DNA from: Boswellia sacra
Taxonomy: Eukaryota; Streptophyta; Magnoliopsida; Sapindales; Burseraceae
Assembly (NCBI GenBank): GCA_013180625.2
Contig: SNVD02006154.1
Location: 175,455-239,454 of the forward strand
Direction: 5' to 3'
Length of the DNA stretch: 64,000 nt
Part shown: piece after piece, positions 22,965-35,081 of the stretch
Numbering within the stretch: the first letter of the stretch is position 1
Layout: the number at the start of each line of letters is the position of its first letter
Position numbers and translations under genes: made by a program
Notes under the pieces: generated by a model
The model's input: the letters and a program-made list of their open reading frames with translations, nothing else
What the model was told of the DNA's origin: nothing
The model's database searches: none

Positions 22965-25853
22965 GAAATAACGGGACATAATAAATCTTACCTTTTGAAA
23001 TTAATCCTAATGTAATAAAGTAATATACAAAATGAAAAATGCTAATATTTGATAATTTTTTCCATAAATATACATTTATAATTGTGCCGATGAGATTTCA
23101 TAATTTGAGAACATTGCTTAATCACCTCTTTGTCATTTAGTAAAAATATTTTCAATGCATGCTAATAAACTACTATTCCCTACAAATATAAATGATAGGG
23201 TAAATATTATGGATGATCTTTAAACTAAGGCCTAATATTTAGATGATCCTAATTTTTTTGTAATACAATTCATGACCCTAATATCTTGTGTGCAATTATT
23301 CATGACCCTATTGCTACCAAAATTCCGTTACATCTAACAACTAAAATGCAAAAAAATAACTTTCAATTATTAACTTTCCAAATTTCATTAAACTTTCTTT
23401 CATAAATGGTTGGAGTAATTATATTTTTAATTTATTTTTATTGAAATAGTTTTAAAAAAATTCAATCACAACATTATCTCTCTCCACCTCTATCTTCTTC
23501 TTCCACTGCTGCTTCTTCTCGTCCTCCTCCTCCTCCTCTTCACTCTCTCTTTGTGCAGTTCTCTTTTATTGGCATGATACTAAAAAAAAATTTGTAAATT
23601 AATTTCATGATATTTTGAATAATTAAAATGTTTTAAAAAACAAAATGAACAAGATAAATCCAATGCATGCCTATTCTAAATCAATTCTAACAGCAATCAT
23701 TCTTAAACAATTTATGATTCATCAAATAAAAAACACTTACTAAATTATATCTAATCCAACCATGCACAGCTAAAAAACTCATTCCTTATCAATTTCCATA
23801 TCCTAAAGTGAGAAAGTTTAAAAGAGAGAAGAAAAATAAGAGTAAAAAGAAAAGGAAAATATAAAAACAAGGTCATTACGTAATTAACTTACAAAAATAA
23901 AAGAAAATAAAATAAGAATACATAAGTCATTTCATGGGTTAGGTTTGAATTTTAACCGAATCAGTAATATGGGTAATATTACGAAAAACATCGTGGTCAT
24001 ATGTAATAGTAGGTATTAGTTCGAGGCCTTTTACTACATTTTTCCTAAATAATAAATAACTTGACTAAAAATTATAAAAAGAGTTAGTCATCACCGTTGA
24101 CTAGAAACTATTTGAATTCTTATTTTTTGGCAACAACATATTGATTATTTACAAACTACAAAAGAAAATGAATAAATAATTTCTACTTGCTTAAATAAAT
24201 AAATAAGAAATTTTAAAAAATCTAAATTAAGTTTTATTTCAAGAAAGCATATAATAATATAACCGCATATACTAAATTAAACTAAGGGGGCTAAAAGAAA
24301 TTTTCAATCTTTAGGATGGCCCCGGCCATATACGCTACGAATAGGCACCTAGCTCCGCCGCCAATGGGCAGAACATCAATTTCTCCAACATTGCATTGTC
24401 CAATTTACATGCTTCAACAGCATCAATCAAGTAACCCTTCCCGCAATTGTGCTGCTTGTTTAGAGCAAGCCGATTCTTTCTGTAGACCAAGCAGAAAGCA
24501 CGCTTACAAATCACCTCGGCTGCGAATCTCAGCTGCTTTCTATAAAGCATATAAGAAAAGAATATTTTCACCGAACTAATTAAATTACTCCCTTCCAACA
24601 GTTTCATTCACTTTCTCTGTACAGTTCTCCTCTTTCTTTAAATATCTTCTTAGTCAACTTCTTCGCTTGTATTATATATAAATGGCAGACACCAAGCTAC
24701 TACTACGTACCCTACCAATACATATAGACATAGAGCTTGCTAGCGGCGGCTCAAGTTTTTTTTTTTTTTTAAATCTCTCTTCATTTTCGATTAGTGTTAA
24801 GCGATTAACAATGGAGAATCTTGATGTTACATCACCTCCTACAAAGCCAGCAAAGACGCATGTCTCTTTTGCGAGAAAGGCATGATATGAGAGACCTATT
24901 TCATGTAAATACCACAAATTAATTCGAGAAAGTTTGCGCGTGGAAAAGATATACTATGATCAATCTAATAAGATTATTTTATTTAATGTTAGATTGTTTT
25001 ATATACACAAGTGTTTCGATTTATATATTTTACTTATCCTATCTATATGTTCTTTTTTTTAAACAAATTTTTTATTAATATTTTTAGTGTTGTATCGTTG
25101 AAAGGGTTATGAGAGATGATACATATAGTTTTCGTTTTTTTTTATGGCAAAAATCAGGGGGGAGCAGAATTCATAGGCACTCTTGTACTCATCTTTGCTG
25201 GGGCAGGCACAGCCATTGTGAACCAGAAAAAACAAGGCTCGGAAACCCTGCTTGGCGACCCTGCCTCCAATGGACTTGCTGTTAAGATCATCCTATTCTC
25301 GGTTGGCCACATCTCTGGAGCCCATCTGAACGCTGCTGTCACCATTTCCCTTGCTGCCTTGAAACACTTTCCATGGAAGCATGTACGTAAATATATATCA
25401 AGACAATCTTTCAGAGTAAATATATGAATACAATATATATCAAAATTTTTCATTTTTTTCTTTTTGTTTAATAAATTTACAAGAGAATTGAGAGTAGTGG
25501 GTTGTGATGAATGACAAGTGAGGCATACGAAAACGATTTTTAACTCTTGATACTATGTTAAAAAACCATTCATAAACCTCCATCAAATTTATGGAACACG
25601 CCTTGAAAAATCCTAAAAAAAATTTTATTGCTCTACTTTATGTCTTATTTTTTTTCACAGGTGCCACTATACGTAGGAACACAACTAACGGCATCAATAT
25701 GCGCGGCATTTCTGCTGGAGCGAGTTTTTCACCCGGAGATGGGAGGGGTAATGACAGTGCCTACAGTAGGAGACGGTCAAGCTTTCACTTTGGAGTTTAG
25801 TAGCTTCATTCTCATGTTTGTTGTCACCGTTGTCTCCACTGACGCAAAAGTTG
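22965..25853 (+). repeat. Segmental tandem duplication, unit A (NIP copy 2 and upstream DNA)
   Basis: From about 22965 this stretch is collinear with 41925-48337: GCTAATATTTGATAATTTTT near 23041 matches about 41998, TAGCTCCGCCGCCAATGGGC near 24350 matches about 46932, and all NIP exons match. Unit B carries extra insertions at 42174-42820, 43121-45225 and 45276-46653. Apart from the NIP gene, unit A holds AT-rich DNA and a CTT/CCT-rich run near 23505-23540. A 69-codon minus frame (24607-24400) has coding-like composition but is not recognised. Confidence 0.7.
24671..24680 (+). promoter_or_regulatory. Putative TATA box of NIP copy 2
   Basis: ATTATATATA lies 131 bases before the ATG at 24811. 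An in-frame ATG at 24682 is so close to the box that it would fall before a normal transcription start, so 24811 is preferred. Confidence 0.45.
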
Positions 25854-25873
25854 TAAGTTTAATTTGCAGTTTC

Positions 25874-26434
25874 TGTTAAGTTTTTTGGCTCATATGCAAG
25901 TGGGAGAAATCGCACATTGGTTAAGTAGTAAAACTTGGGTCTCATGTGGGCTTATAAAAGAAGTCATGTGGGAGATGTTTAAGTGTTCCAATTGAAATTC
26001 TCCTTCACCCACCCATATTGTGTAAGGTCTTATATAAGACCTCATAGTTTAGGGGCCTCTCATTAAAGATCTTAAAGTTTGTAAGATTTTCTTTTTCCCC
26101 CTCTTGTTTTTTTGGTATTTTAGTATTGCCCAATTGTTTGGGTAATTACAGTTTTGCCCAACTATTCAGGTAATTACAATTTGGCCCAATAGTTGTGGTA
26201 TTTGTATTGTAACCTAAAAGTTTGTAATTCTCTTTGAAAATAGTGGAAGTTTCTTTAGCGGCACCCAAGGACACAGGTAACAATACCGAACCTTGTTAAA
26301 TCTTGGTGTTCTTTCTAATCTGCATTGTTGGTTGATTGGTTGCCTCTTTTGTTGCTATTATGTTCAATTATCTGGCATAGTTTGTGGTTGTGCATTTGGT
26401 TGTTTTGTTGGTATCACTTCCGCATTGCGTAACA
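25874..26434 (+). repeat. 5' LTR of copia III (561 bp)
   Basis: TG...CA ends (GTAACA), followed by the primer site. Homologous to 30689-31250. Confidence 0.9.
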
Positions 26435-26600
26435 GTTGGTATCAGAGCCTAAGGTTTTAGGTAGTAAGTGGCTATTTCGTTGAAGTAGTTACTACTATTA
26501 TGGGTTGTTGAATTTGGATTGCTAGTTATTGAATATAATAGTTTGTTTGGAGCTTGGTTATTGATGATTTGTGTATCGAGCTTATTTATGAGAGGTAGTG

Positions 26601-29600
26601 ATGGCATCATCGTCAACTGTACCAGAGAAGATAAAGACTGTGACAAATGCAAAAATAGACGTTGAAAAATTTGATGGTCGAAATAATTTCGGCTTATGGT
26701 AGAGTGAGGTGTTGGAAGGGTTATATCAACAAGATTTGGATATTGTTTTGAAAGAAACAAAACCAGAAGATATCAATGCAAGAGATTGGGACAGGCTGAA
26801 TATAAAAGTTGTGTGATTCGCTCTTGCTTGTGTAGAGAACAAAAGTATTTGTTCACGAAAGAGACATCTACAAGCAAACTGTGGAAGGCGCTAGAAAACA
26901 AATATATGAAGAAAAGCAATGAGAATCGGTTGTATCTATTGAAGAGATTGTTCCGTCTTCAGTTGAAATCAGGTACGAGCATCAATTCTCATATTGATGA
27001 GTTTAATAAGTTAATTGTTGATTTGTTAAAATTAGATGAAACCTTCAAAGATGAACGTAAGGCTATGCTATTGATAGGCTCACTTCCGGATGAATTAGAT
27101 CATTTGTGCATTACTCTTATCCATGGGAAAGATAAACTATCTTTTGAAGAAGTTTATTCTGCTTTTTTGAACTATGAAATTCGTAAGAAAGACCAAAGAG
27201 AACATAGGGATGAGTCAGTAGATGCATTGTTAGTGAGAGGGCATAGTCAAAGTAGAAAACTAGGAAAAATGGGAAAATCTTAGTCGAGGGATAGATTAGG
27301 AAAAGATGAGTGTGCCTTTTGTCATGAGAAAAGGCATTGGAAGAAAGATTGTCCAAAGTTGAAAAAGAAAGATAAGGGTAAGGCTGTTTCTTATGCATGT
27401 GTTGTTGAGCGTGAGGATGATATTAAGATATATGTCTAGTTGGTCACCCATCCACTTCTGGCTCTGATGAGTGGATTATGGATTCAGATTGTACTTATCA
27501 TATGTGTCCATATAGGGAATGGTTCTTTCAGTTTGAAGAGCTTGATTGTGGAGTTGTGTATATAGGCAATGATGATATTTGCCACACTACCGGGATAGGT
27601 TCGATCTGACTAAGGAATCATGATGGACTGACTAGAGTTTTGACAGATGTTCGGTATGTACCGAAGTTGAAGAAGAATCTCATCTCTTTGGGAGCCTCGG
27701 AATCTAAAGACTATGTGGTATCTATTCAAGATGGTATTTTGAGAGTCACTTCAGGCACTCTTGTGGTATTGAAAGGTACTAAGAGGAACAACTTGTATTA
27801 CTATAATTGTAGTATGGTTATTGGATCAGCAGCTATGGTTTTTGATAGTGATACAGATTTAGATATCACTAGACTATGGCATATGCATTTGAGACATGCA
27901 GATGAGAAAGCCTTATTCAGTTTGGTAAAACGAGGCTTATTGAAAGGTGCAAAGACCTGCAAGCTAGATTTTTGTGAGCATTGTGCTGTGGGAAAGCAAA
28001 AGAGAGTGAAATTTGGCACCGCTATTTATAATACCAAGGGTATTCTTGATTATGTTCACTTAGAAGTGTGGGGACCTACCAAAACCGCATCGATGGGAGG
28101 TAGGCACTACATTGTGACTTTTGTTGATGACTTTTTCAGAAGAACTTGGGTGTACTGTTTGAAATCAAAAGATGATGTACTTAGTGCTTTCCTTAAGTGG
28201 AAAAAAATGATTGAGACACAAAAATGCAAGGAAATCAAGCATCTTAGAACAAACGATGGTGGTGAGTATTACAGTGATCAGTTTTTTAAATTATGTCAAG
28301 ATGAAGGTATTGTACGTCATTTTACTATTAGAGGTACACCACAGCAAAATGGGGTGACAGAATGCATGAACTGGACATTGCTAGAGAAGGTTTGGTGTAT
28401 GTTGTCCAATGTAGGGTTGGGCAAAGAATGTTGGGCTGAGGCTGTGATTTATGCGTGTCATCTCATTAATCGTCTACTTTCAGCTGCTATTCGTGATAGA
28501 ACTCTATTAGAGGTATGGTCTGGACAATCTGTTTCTGATTATGATTATTTACATGTTTTTGGTTCCACCGTATATTATCATGTGAAAGAATCTAAGCTGG
28601 ATCCTAGAGCCAAGAAAGCGATTTTCTTGGGTTTGCTTTAGGAGTAAAAGGGTATCGTCTTTGGTGTTCTAGTTCGAAGAAGATTGTATCCAGCTGAGAT
28701 GTGACATTTGATGAATATTTAATGTTGAAGAAATTAGAAAACCAGACAAAGGTGAATAGTACTCCACAGCAGGTGAAGCATACTCAGCAGTAGGTGGAGT
28801 TTGAAATGACAACATTGAACCTAGCTAGATCTGTTGAGACAGATGATGGTACTCCTGTGACAGAGGAGGATTTGAGAGATGATGGAGAGGGTTCTACTTA
28901 GGAACCTTAACAACAACAAGAATCTATTACAATTAATAGGACAAGACGTGAGATTCGCAGACCTGCTCGATTTACTGATATAGTAGCCTATGCACTTCCA
29001 ATTGTAGATGATGATGTTCCTTCCACTTATAAAGAGGCAGTCAGATGTTTTGAAGTTGATCAGTGGAAGACAGCTATGAGCAAAAAGATGTAGTCTCTTC
29101 AAAAGAATGAAACTTAGGAGCTAGCTCAACTACCAAAGGGTAAAAAGGTAATTGGGTGCAAATGGGTATTTACAAAGAAAGATGGATTTCCTGACAAGAA
29201 TGACATCCACTACAAGGCAAGGTTGGTGGCTAAAGGCTACCCTTAAAGGGAAGGAATTGACTATAATGAGGTATTTTCTCCAGTTGTGAAACATTCTTTC
29301 ATTAGAATTTTGTTGGCCATGGTAGCTCAGATGAATATAGAACTAGTTCAACTTGATGTAAAAACTATATTTTTACATGGTGACTTGGAAGAGGAAATAT
29401 ATATGACTCAGCCAGAGGGATTCAAAGTTGCTGGTAAGGAAAATTTGGTGTGCAAACTGAAAAGATCGCTTTATGGTTTTAAGCAATCTCCGAGGTAGTG
29501 GTACAAGCGATTTGATCGGTTTATGATGGGTCAGAGGTGCACAAGAAGCGAATTTGATAATTGTGTGTATTTTTGGAGGCTACGTGATGGTTCTTTCATT

Positions 29601-30587
29601 TATCTACTCTTGTATATTAATGATATGTTAATAGCTTCAACGAATGTCGAAGAAATTGTAAAGTTGAAGACTCAGTTGAATCGAGAGTTTGAGATGAAAG
29701 ATTTAGGCGAAGCTAAGATACTAGGTATGGAGATTAACAGAGATAAACAGAGAGGCAAGATTTGTTTGACTCAGAAACAGTATCTGAAAAGGGTATTACA
29801 ACGGTTTGGCATTACAGAGCAATCAAAACCTGTAAATATCCCACTTACTCCTCATATAAAACTCAGTGCATCTTTATCTCCTATTACAAATGAGGAACGA
29901 GAGTATATGTCTCGAGTTCCATATGCTAATACAGTTGGTAGCCTGATCTATGCTATGGTGTGTACAAGACCCGACATTTTACATGCAGTTGGAGTTGTGA
30001 ACAGGTACATGCATGATCCTGGTAAAAGACATTGGCAAGCAGTGAAATGGATTCTACGGTATTTGCTGAAAACTGTAGATGTTGGCTTAGTCTTTGAGAT
30101 GGATGATACGTGTGATCAATATGCTATTGGTTATGTTGATTTTGATTATGCTGGTGATTTGGATAAACGTCGGTCGACAACCGGTTATGTGTTTACACTT
30201 ACAAGAGCACCAGTAAGTTAGAAGTCTACTTTACAGTCTACAGTGGCTTTGTCTACTACAGAGGCGCAGTATATGGCAATAATAGATGCTGTGAAGGAAG
30301 CTATTTGGTTACAGGGATTGTTGGATGAATTGGAAATTGGGTAGAAGAAGATCACTTTTCATTCTGACAGTCAGAGTGCTATCCATTTAGAGAAGAATCT
30401 AGTGTTCCATGTTCGTATGAAGCATATTGATGTTGTATATCATTTTGTACGAGAGATTATTGAAGAATGGAGAATCTTACTTCAGAAGATTGAGACTGCC
30501 GAGAATCCCATAGATATGTTGACTAAGGTTGTGACAACGATCAAGTTCAGTCATTGTTTGGACTTAATCAACATTGTGCGAGTTTGA
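26601..30587 (+). pseudogene. Copia III gag-pol, broken
   Basis: Seen: gag starts MASSSTVPEKIK at 26601 with an early stop. The UBN2 core follows (26786-27283), then a zinc knuckle CAFCHEKRHWKKDC near 27310 and a protease remnant with MDSDCTYHM (DSD in place of DSG) near 27480. The longest open part (27640-28641) holds the pre-integrase and integrase with LWHMHLRHA, VDDFFRRTWVY and PQQNGVTECMN. RT pieces are at 29286-29498 (LDVKTIFLHGDLEEEIYM) and 29523-30221, where the catalytic box reads YIND. RNase H follows, with FDYAGDLDKRRSTTGYVF. Amber stops often replace Trp or Gln codons. The element cannot encode its own machinery. Confidence 0.87.
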
Positions 30588-30688
30588 CTACGCCATTAGG
30601 CGCATTTGGAGACGTTGCAGCTGTGATAGAGAATATACGAAAACGAAGAAATTTGTGGTGGACCGGCATATTCGCCAAGGTGGAGATT

Positions 30689-31250
30689 TGTTAAGTTTTT
30701 TTGCTCATATGCAAGTGGGAGAAATCCCACATTGGTTAAGTAGCAAAACATGGGTCTCATGTGGGCTTATAAAAGAAGTCATGTGAGAGATGTTTAAGTG
30801 TCCTAATTGAAATTCTCCTTCACCCCCCCATATTGTGCAAGGTCTCATATAAGACCCATAGATTAAGGGCCTTTCATTAAGGACCTTAAAATTTGTAAGA
30901 TTTGCTTTTTCTCCCTTTTATTTTTTGGGTATTTGTAGTATTGCCCAATTGTTTGGGTAATTACATTTTGACTCAACTATTCGGGTAATTGTTGTTTCGC
31001 CCAATAGTTGTGATATTTGTATTGTTACCCAAAAGTTTGTAATTCTCTCTGACGATAGTGGAAGTTTCTTTAGCAGTGCCCGAGGACGTAAGTAACAATA
31101 CCAAGCCTCGTTAAATCTTGGTGTTCTTTCTATTTCTGCATTGTTGGTTAATTGGTTGCCTCTTTAATTGCTATTATATTCAATTATCTGGTATAGTTTG
31201 TAGTTGTGTATTTAGTTGTTTTGTTGGTATCACTTCTGCGTTGCGCAATA
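30689..31250 (+). repeat. 3' LTR of copia III (562 bp)
   Basis: Homologous to 25874-26434. Its last bases read GCAATA instead of GTAACA. Followed by GTTTC. Confidence 0.9.
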
Positions 31251-31277
31251 GTTTCAATTATTTATCTTTAACATTAA

Positions 31278-31743
31278 ATAAATAAAAAGGTTAACAAAGA
31301 AGCATAACTCATAAAAATTATTTATTGAATTACGCTGAAATTTACTTTCAATCTGAGATTGCGCAGATGCAAGGGTTGGCAGGAATCATAGTAAGAGGCA
31401 CTGTTATGTTTAACACTCTCATAGTCGGGTACATATACATACACGTCCAAATTAAACCCTTACACAAGCAATAAAAATAATCAAAGTTTAGAAAAAATCA
31501 TTAATTACTATTAAATAAAAAGGTTAACAAAGAAGCATAACTCATAAAAATTATTTATTGAATTACGCTGAAATTTACTTTCAATCTGAGATTGCGCAGA
31601 TGCAAGGGTTGGCAGGAATCATAGTAAGAGGCACTGTTATGTTTAACACTCTCATAGTCGGGTACATATACATACACGTCCAAATTAAACCCTTACACAA
31701 GCAATAAAAATAATCAAAGTTTAGAAAAAATCATTAATTACTA
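31278..31743 (+). repeat. 233-bp tandem duplication containing NIP exon 4
   Basis: Unit 1 (about 31278-31510) and unit 2 (about 31511-31743) look identical or nearly so. Each holds the end of intron 3, exon 4 with its splice sites (GCGCAG acceptor, GGGTAC donor) and the start of intron 4. The near identity suggests a recent event. Confidence 0.9.
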
Positions 31744-31904
31744 TTTTACATAACAAAAAGTATTCTTTTAAATTAATCTTACAATATTTGATTGAAAAAA
31801 GTACAAGAAAATATTTATGAATAGAAAAATAAAGAGTTTGGTAAATTCAGGTTACGATAGAACCTAACTTTTGTGCACAACTGTTAGCAATACTTTGTGA
31901 TCAA

Positions 31905-32236
31905 TGGTTTTGGGTATTTGTAGTATTGCCCAATTGTTTGGGTAATTACAGTTTGACTCAACTATGATGGTAATTACAGTTTAGCCTAATAGTTATGGTA
32001 TTTTTATTGTGGCCCAAAAATTTGTAATTCTCTTTGAAGATAGTGAAAGGTTTCTTCAGCGGCGCGCGAGGACGTAGGTAACAATATCGAACCTCATTAA
32101 ATCTTGGTATTCTTTCTATTTCTGCATTGTTGATTGATTGGTTGCCTTCTTTCGTTACTATTATATTCAATTATCTAGCATAGTTTGTGGTTGTGCATTT
32201 GATTGTTTTGTGTTATCGCTTCCGCATTACACAATA
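31905..32236 (+). repeat. Truncated 5' LTR of copia IV
   Basis: Matches the last ~330 bp of the LTR at 41334-41900 (TTTTGGGTATTTGTAGTATT near the start of both matches) and is followed by a TTGGTATCAGAGCC primer site. Confidence 0.85.
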
Positions 32237-34439
32237 ATTGGTATCAGAGCCTATGGTTTTAGGGAGTGAGTGGCTATTTCATTGAAGCATTTATTACTAT
32301 TCTAGGCTGTTGAGTTTGGATTGCTAGTTATTGAATATAATAATTGGTTAGAGTTTGGTTATTGGTGATTTGTGTATCAAGTTTATTTGTGAGAGGTAAT
32401 GATGGCATCATCGTCAACTGTACTAGTGAAGACAGTGACTGTGACATGCAAAACTAGATGTTGAAAAATTTGATGGTCGAAATAATTTTGGCTTATGGCA
32501 GAGTGAGGTACTGGACGGGTTGTATCAGCAAGATTTGCATATTGTTCTAGAAGAAACAAAACCAGAAGATATCAGGGTAAGAGATTAGGACAGGCTAAAT
32601 ATCAAAGCTTGTGGGTTGATTCGCTGTTATTTGTGTAAAGAACAGAAGTATCCATTCACAAAAGAGACATCTACAAGCAAACTATGGAAGGCACTAGAAA
32701 ACACATATATGAAGAAAAGCAATGAGAATTGGCTATATCTATTGAAGAGATTATTTTGTCTTCAGTTGAAACTAAGTACGAGCATCAGTTCTCATATTGA
32801 TAAGTTTAATAAGTTAATTGCTGATTTGTTAAACTTAGATGAAACCTTCAAAGATGAACGTAAGGCTATGTCATTGATTGGCTCACTTCTGGATGAATTA
32901 GATCATTTGTGCATTACTCTTATCCATGGGAAAGATAAATTGTCTTTTAAAGAAGTTTGTTTTGCTTTATTGAATTATGAAATTTGTAGAATGACCAAAG
33001 AGAACATAAGGATGAGACAGTAGATGTATTGATAGTGAGAGGGTATAGTCAAAGTAGGAAACCAGGAAAAAAGGGAAAATCTTGGTTGAGGGGTAGATTA
33101 GGAAAAGACTATCATGAGAAAAGGCATTGGAAGAAAGATTGTCTGAAGTTGAAAAAGAAAGATAAGGGCAAGGTTGTTTCTAATGCATGTGTTGTTGAGC
33201 ATGAGGATGATAGCGATTCAAATATATGTCTAGTTGGTCACCCATTCTGATGAGTGGATTATGAATTCGGGTTGTACTTATCATATGTGTCCAAACAGGG
33301 AATGGTTCTTTTAGTTTGAAGAGCTTCATTGTGAAATTGTATATATGGGCAATGATGATATTTGTCATACCGCTGGGATAGGTTCAATCCGATTAAGGAA
33401 TCATGATGGACTAACTAGAGTTCTGACAGATGTTCGGTATGTACCGAAGTTGAAAAAGAATATCATCTCTTTGGGAGCCTTGGAATCTAAAGGCTTTGCG
33501 GTATCTATTTGAGATGGTTTTCTAAGGGTCACTTTAAGTGCTCTTGTGGTATTGAAAGGCACTAGAAGGAACAACTCATATTATTACAACGGTAGTACGA
33601 TTATTGGATCAGCGGCTATGATTTCTGATAATGATACAGATTCAGAGATCACTAGACTATGGCATATGCGTTTGGGACATGTAGGTGAGAAAGCCTTATT
33701 CAGTTTAGTGAAACGAGGCTTATTGAAAGGTGCAAAGACTTGCAAGCTGGATTTTATGAGCATTGTGTTCTAGGAAAGCTTGAAAAGAGTGAAATTTGGC
33801 ACTGCTATTCATGATACCAAGGGTATTCTTGATTATGTTTACTCAAATGTGTGGGGACCTACCAAAACTGCATCTATGGGAGGTAGGCACTACTTTGTTA
33901 CTTTTGTTAATGACTTTTTCAGAAGAACTTAGGTGTACTATTTAAAATCAAAAGATGATGTACTTGGTGCTTTCCTTAAGTGGAAAAAGATGATTGAGGC
34001 ACAAACTAGCAAGAAGATCAAGCATATCAGAACAGATAATGGTAGTGAGTATTGCAGTGATCAGTTTTTGAAATTGTGTCAAGATGAAGGTATTATACGT
34101 CATTTTACTGTTAGAGGTATACCACAGCAAAATGGGGTGGCAGAATGCATGAACCGAACATTGTTAGAGAAAGTTAGGTTTATGTTGTCCAATGCTAGGT
34201 TGGGCAAAGAATTTTGGGCTAAGGCTATGACTTATGTGTGTCATCTCATTAATCGTCTACCTTTAGTTGCTACTGGTGATAGAACTCCATTAGAGGGGGT
34301 CTGGACAACCTTTTTCTGATTATGATTCTTTACATGTTTTTGGTTCTACTGTATATTATCATGTCAAAGAATCTAAGCTAGATCCTAGAGACAAGAAAGC
34401 GATTTTCTTTTGGTTTGCTCACTACAAGAAAAATGATCA

Positions 34440-34668
34440 TATCTGACCGCCAAATATATATATATATATATTTGGCGGTCTTAAAAGCGCCACCAATATC
34501 ACCGCCAAATATAGTCAATTTGATTATATTTGGCGGTCGGTCAAAGTGCCAAATATGCATCTGACTATACTTGATGGTTTTTGACCGCCAAGTATAATAG
34601 GTTTAAAAATTTTAAAAAAATATACTTGGCGGTTTTTGGCCGCCAAGTATAATAGTTTCAAAAATTTA
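34440..34668. repeat. CACTA sub-terminal repeat cluster
   Basis: At least eight copies, in both orientations, of a motif close to GACCGCCAAGTATA or its complement TATACTTGGCGG. A TA run (about 34454-34472) sits inside one palindrome. In CACTA elements such repeats bind the transposase. Confidence 0.75.
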
Positions 34669-35081
34669 AAAAAAAAATTAGTATGCCTTAAATGCCTAAA
34701 CAGTGTTGAAGCACAGGCTAAGCATTTTTAGAACAGAATTCAATAGACGTTATGAGTAAGTATCTTAGTATAGCTGGGTTGCCAATTAAATTACAGCCAC
34801 ATGGAAGGGAAACCCTAGTTTAAGTAGTTTTGGCGTTATTCATGTTCAATGCATTAGAAAAATTGAAAAATCAAATAAAGCTACAACAATTCAAATAAGC
34901 ACACCTAAAATATAAGCTACCCAATGATTGAAAATATATTACAATAAGGCCAAATAAACTTAAAACGGAAACTTTGCTTAGGTATGCTTTTACCACAAGA
35001 TGGTTCACTCAAGATAATACCACTATACAACCACAAATAGAGAAGCAACCATAACACAGAAATTGCAAAGTTAAGCAAACC

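Larger units (their letters stand above)
25874..31250 (+). mobile_element. Copia retrotransposon III, in intron 3 of NIP copy 2
   Basis: LTRs at 25874-26434 and 30689-31250 start TGTTAAGTTTTTT. The 5-bp duplication GTTTC sits at 25869-25873 and 31251-31255. Primer site TGGTATCAGAGCC is present near 26437, and the purine-rich AAGGTGGAGA precedes the 3' LTR. The total of 5377 bp is normal. The same family gave copia IV. Its coding frame has many in-frame stops. Confidence 0.93.
24811..31661 (+). pseudogene. NIP6;1-like aquaporin, copy 2, pseudogene
   Basis: Seen: exon 1 (24811-24879) encodes 23 residues (MENLDVTSPPTKP start); its donor reads GC instead of GT. Exon 2 (25158-25382) is in frame with [12 protein letters not shown], but the first NPA box reads NAA ([12 protein letters not shown]). 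Exon 3 (25661-25852) is three bases shorter than in copy 3. Intron 3 is broken by copia III. Exon 4 (31367-31428) lies beyond it and is repeated at 31600-31661 in a 233-bp tandem duplication. Exon 5, with the second NPA box and last membrane helix, is absent: copia IV follows, and the next sequence belongs to duplication unit B. Without exon 5 and with an altered pore motif, a working channel is very unlikely. It could still be transcribed. Confidence 0.88.

Noticed and set aside
24682..24810. Longer N-terminus of NIP copy 2 from an in-frame ATG at 24682
   Set aside because: The ATG sits directly beside the putative TATA box, the extra residues (a run of Phe) do not resemble any NIP N-terminus, and copy 3 has no matching frame.
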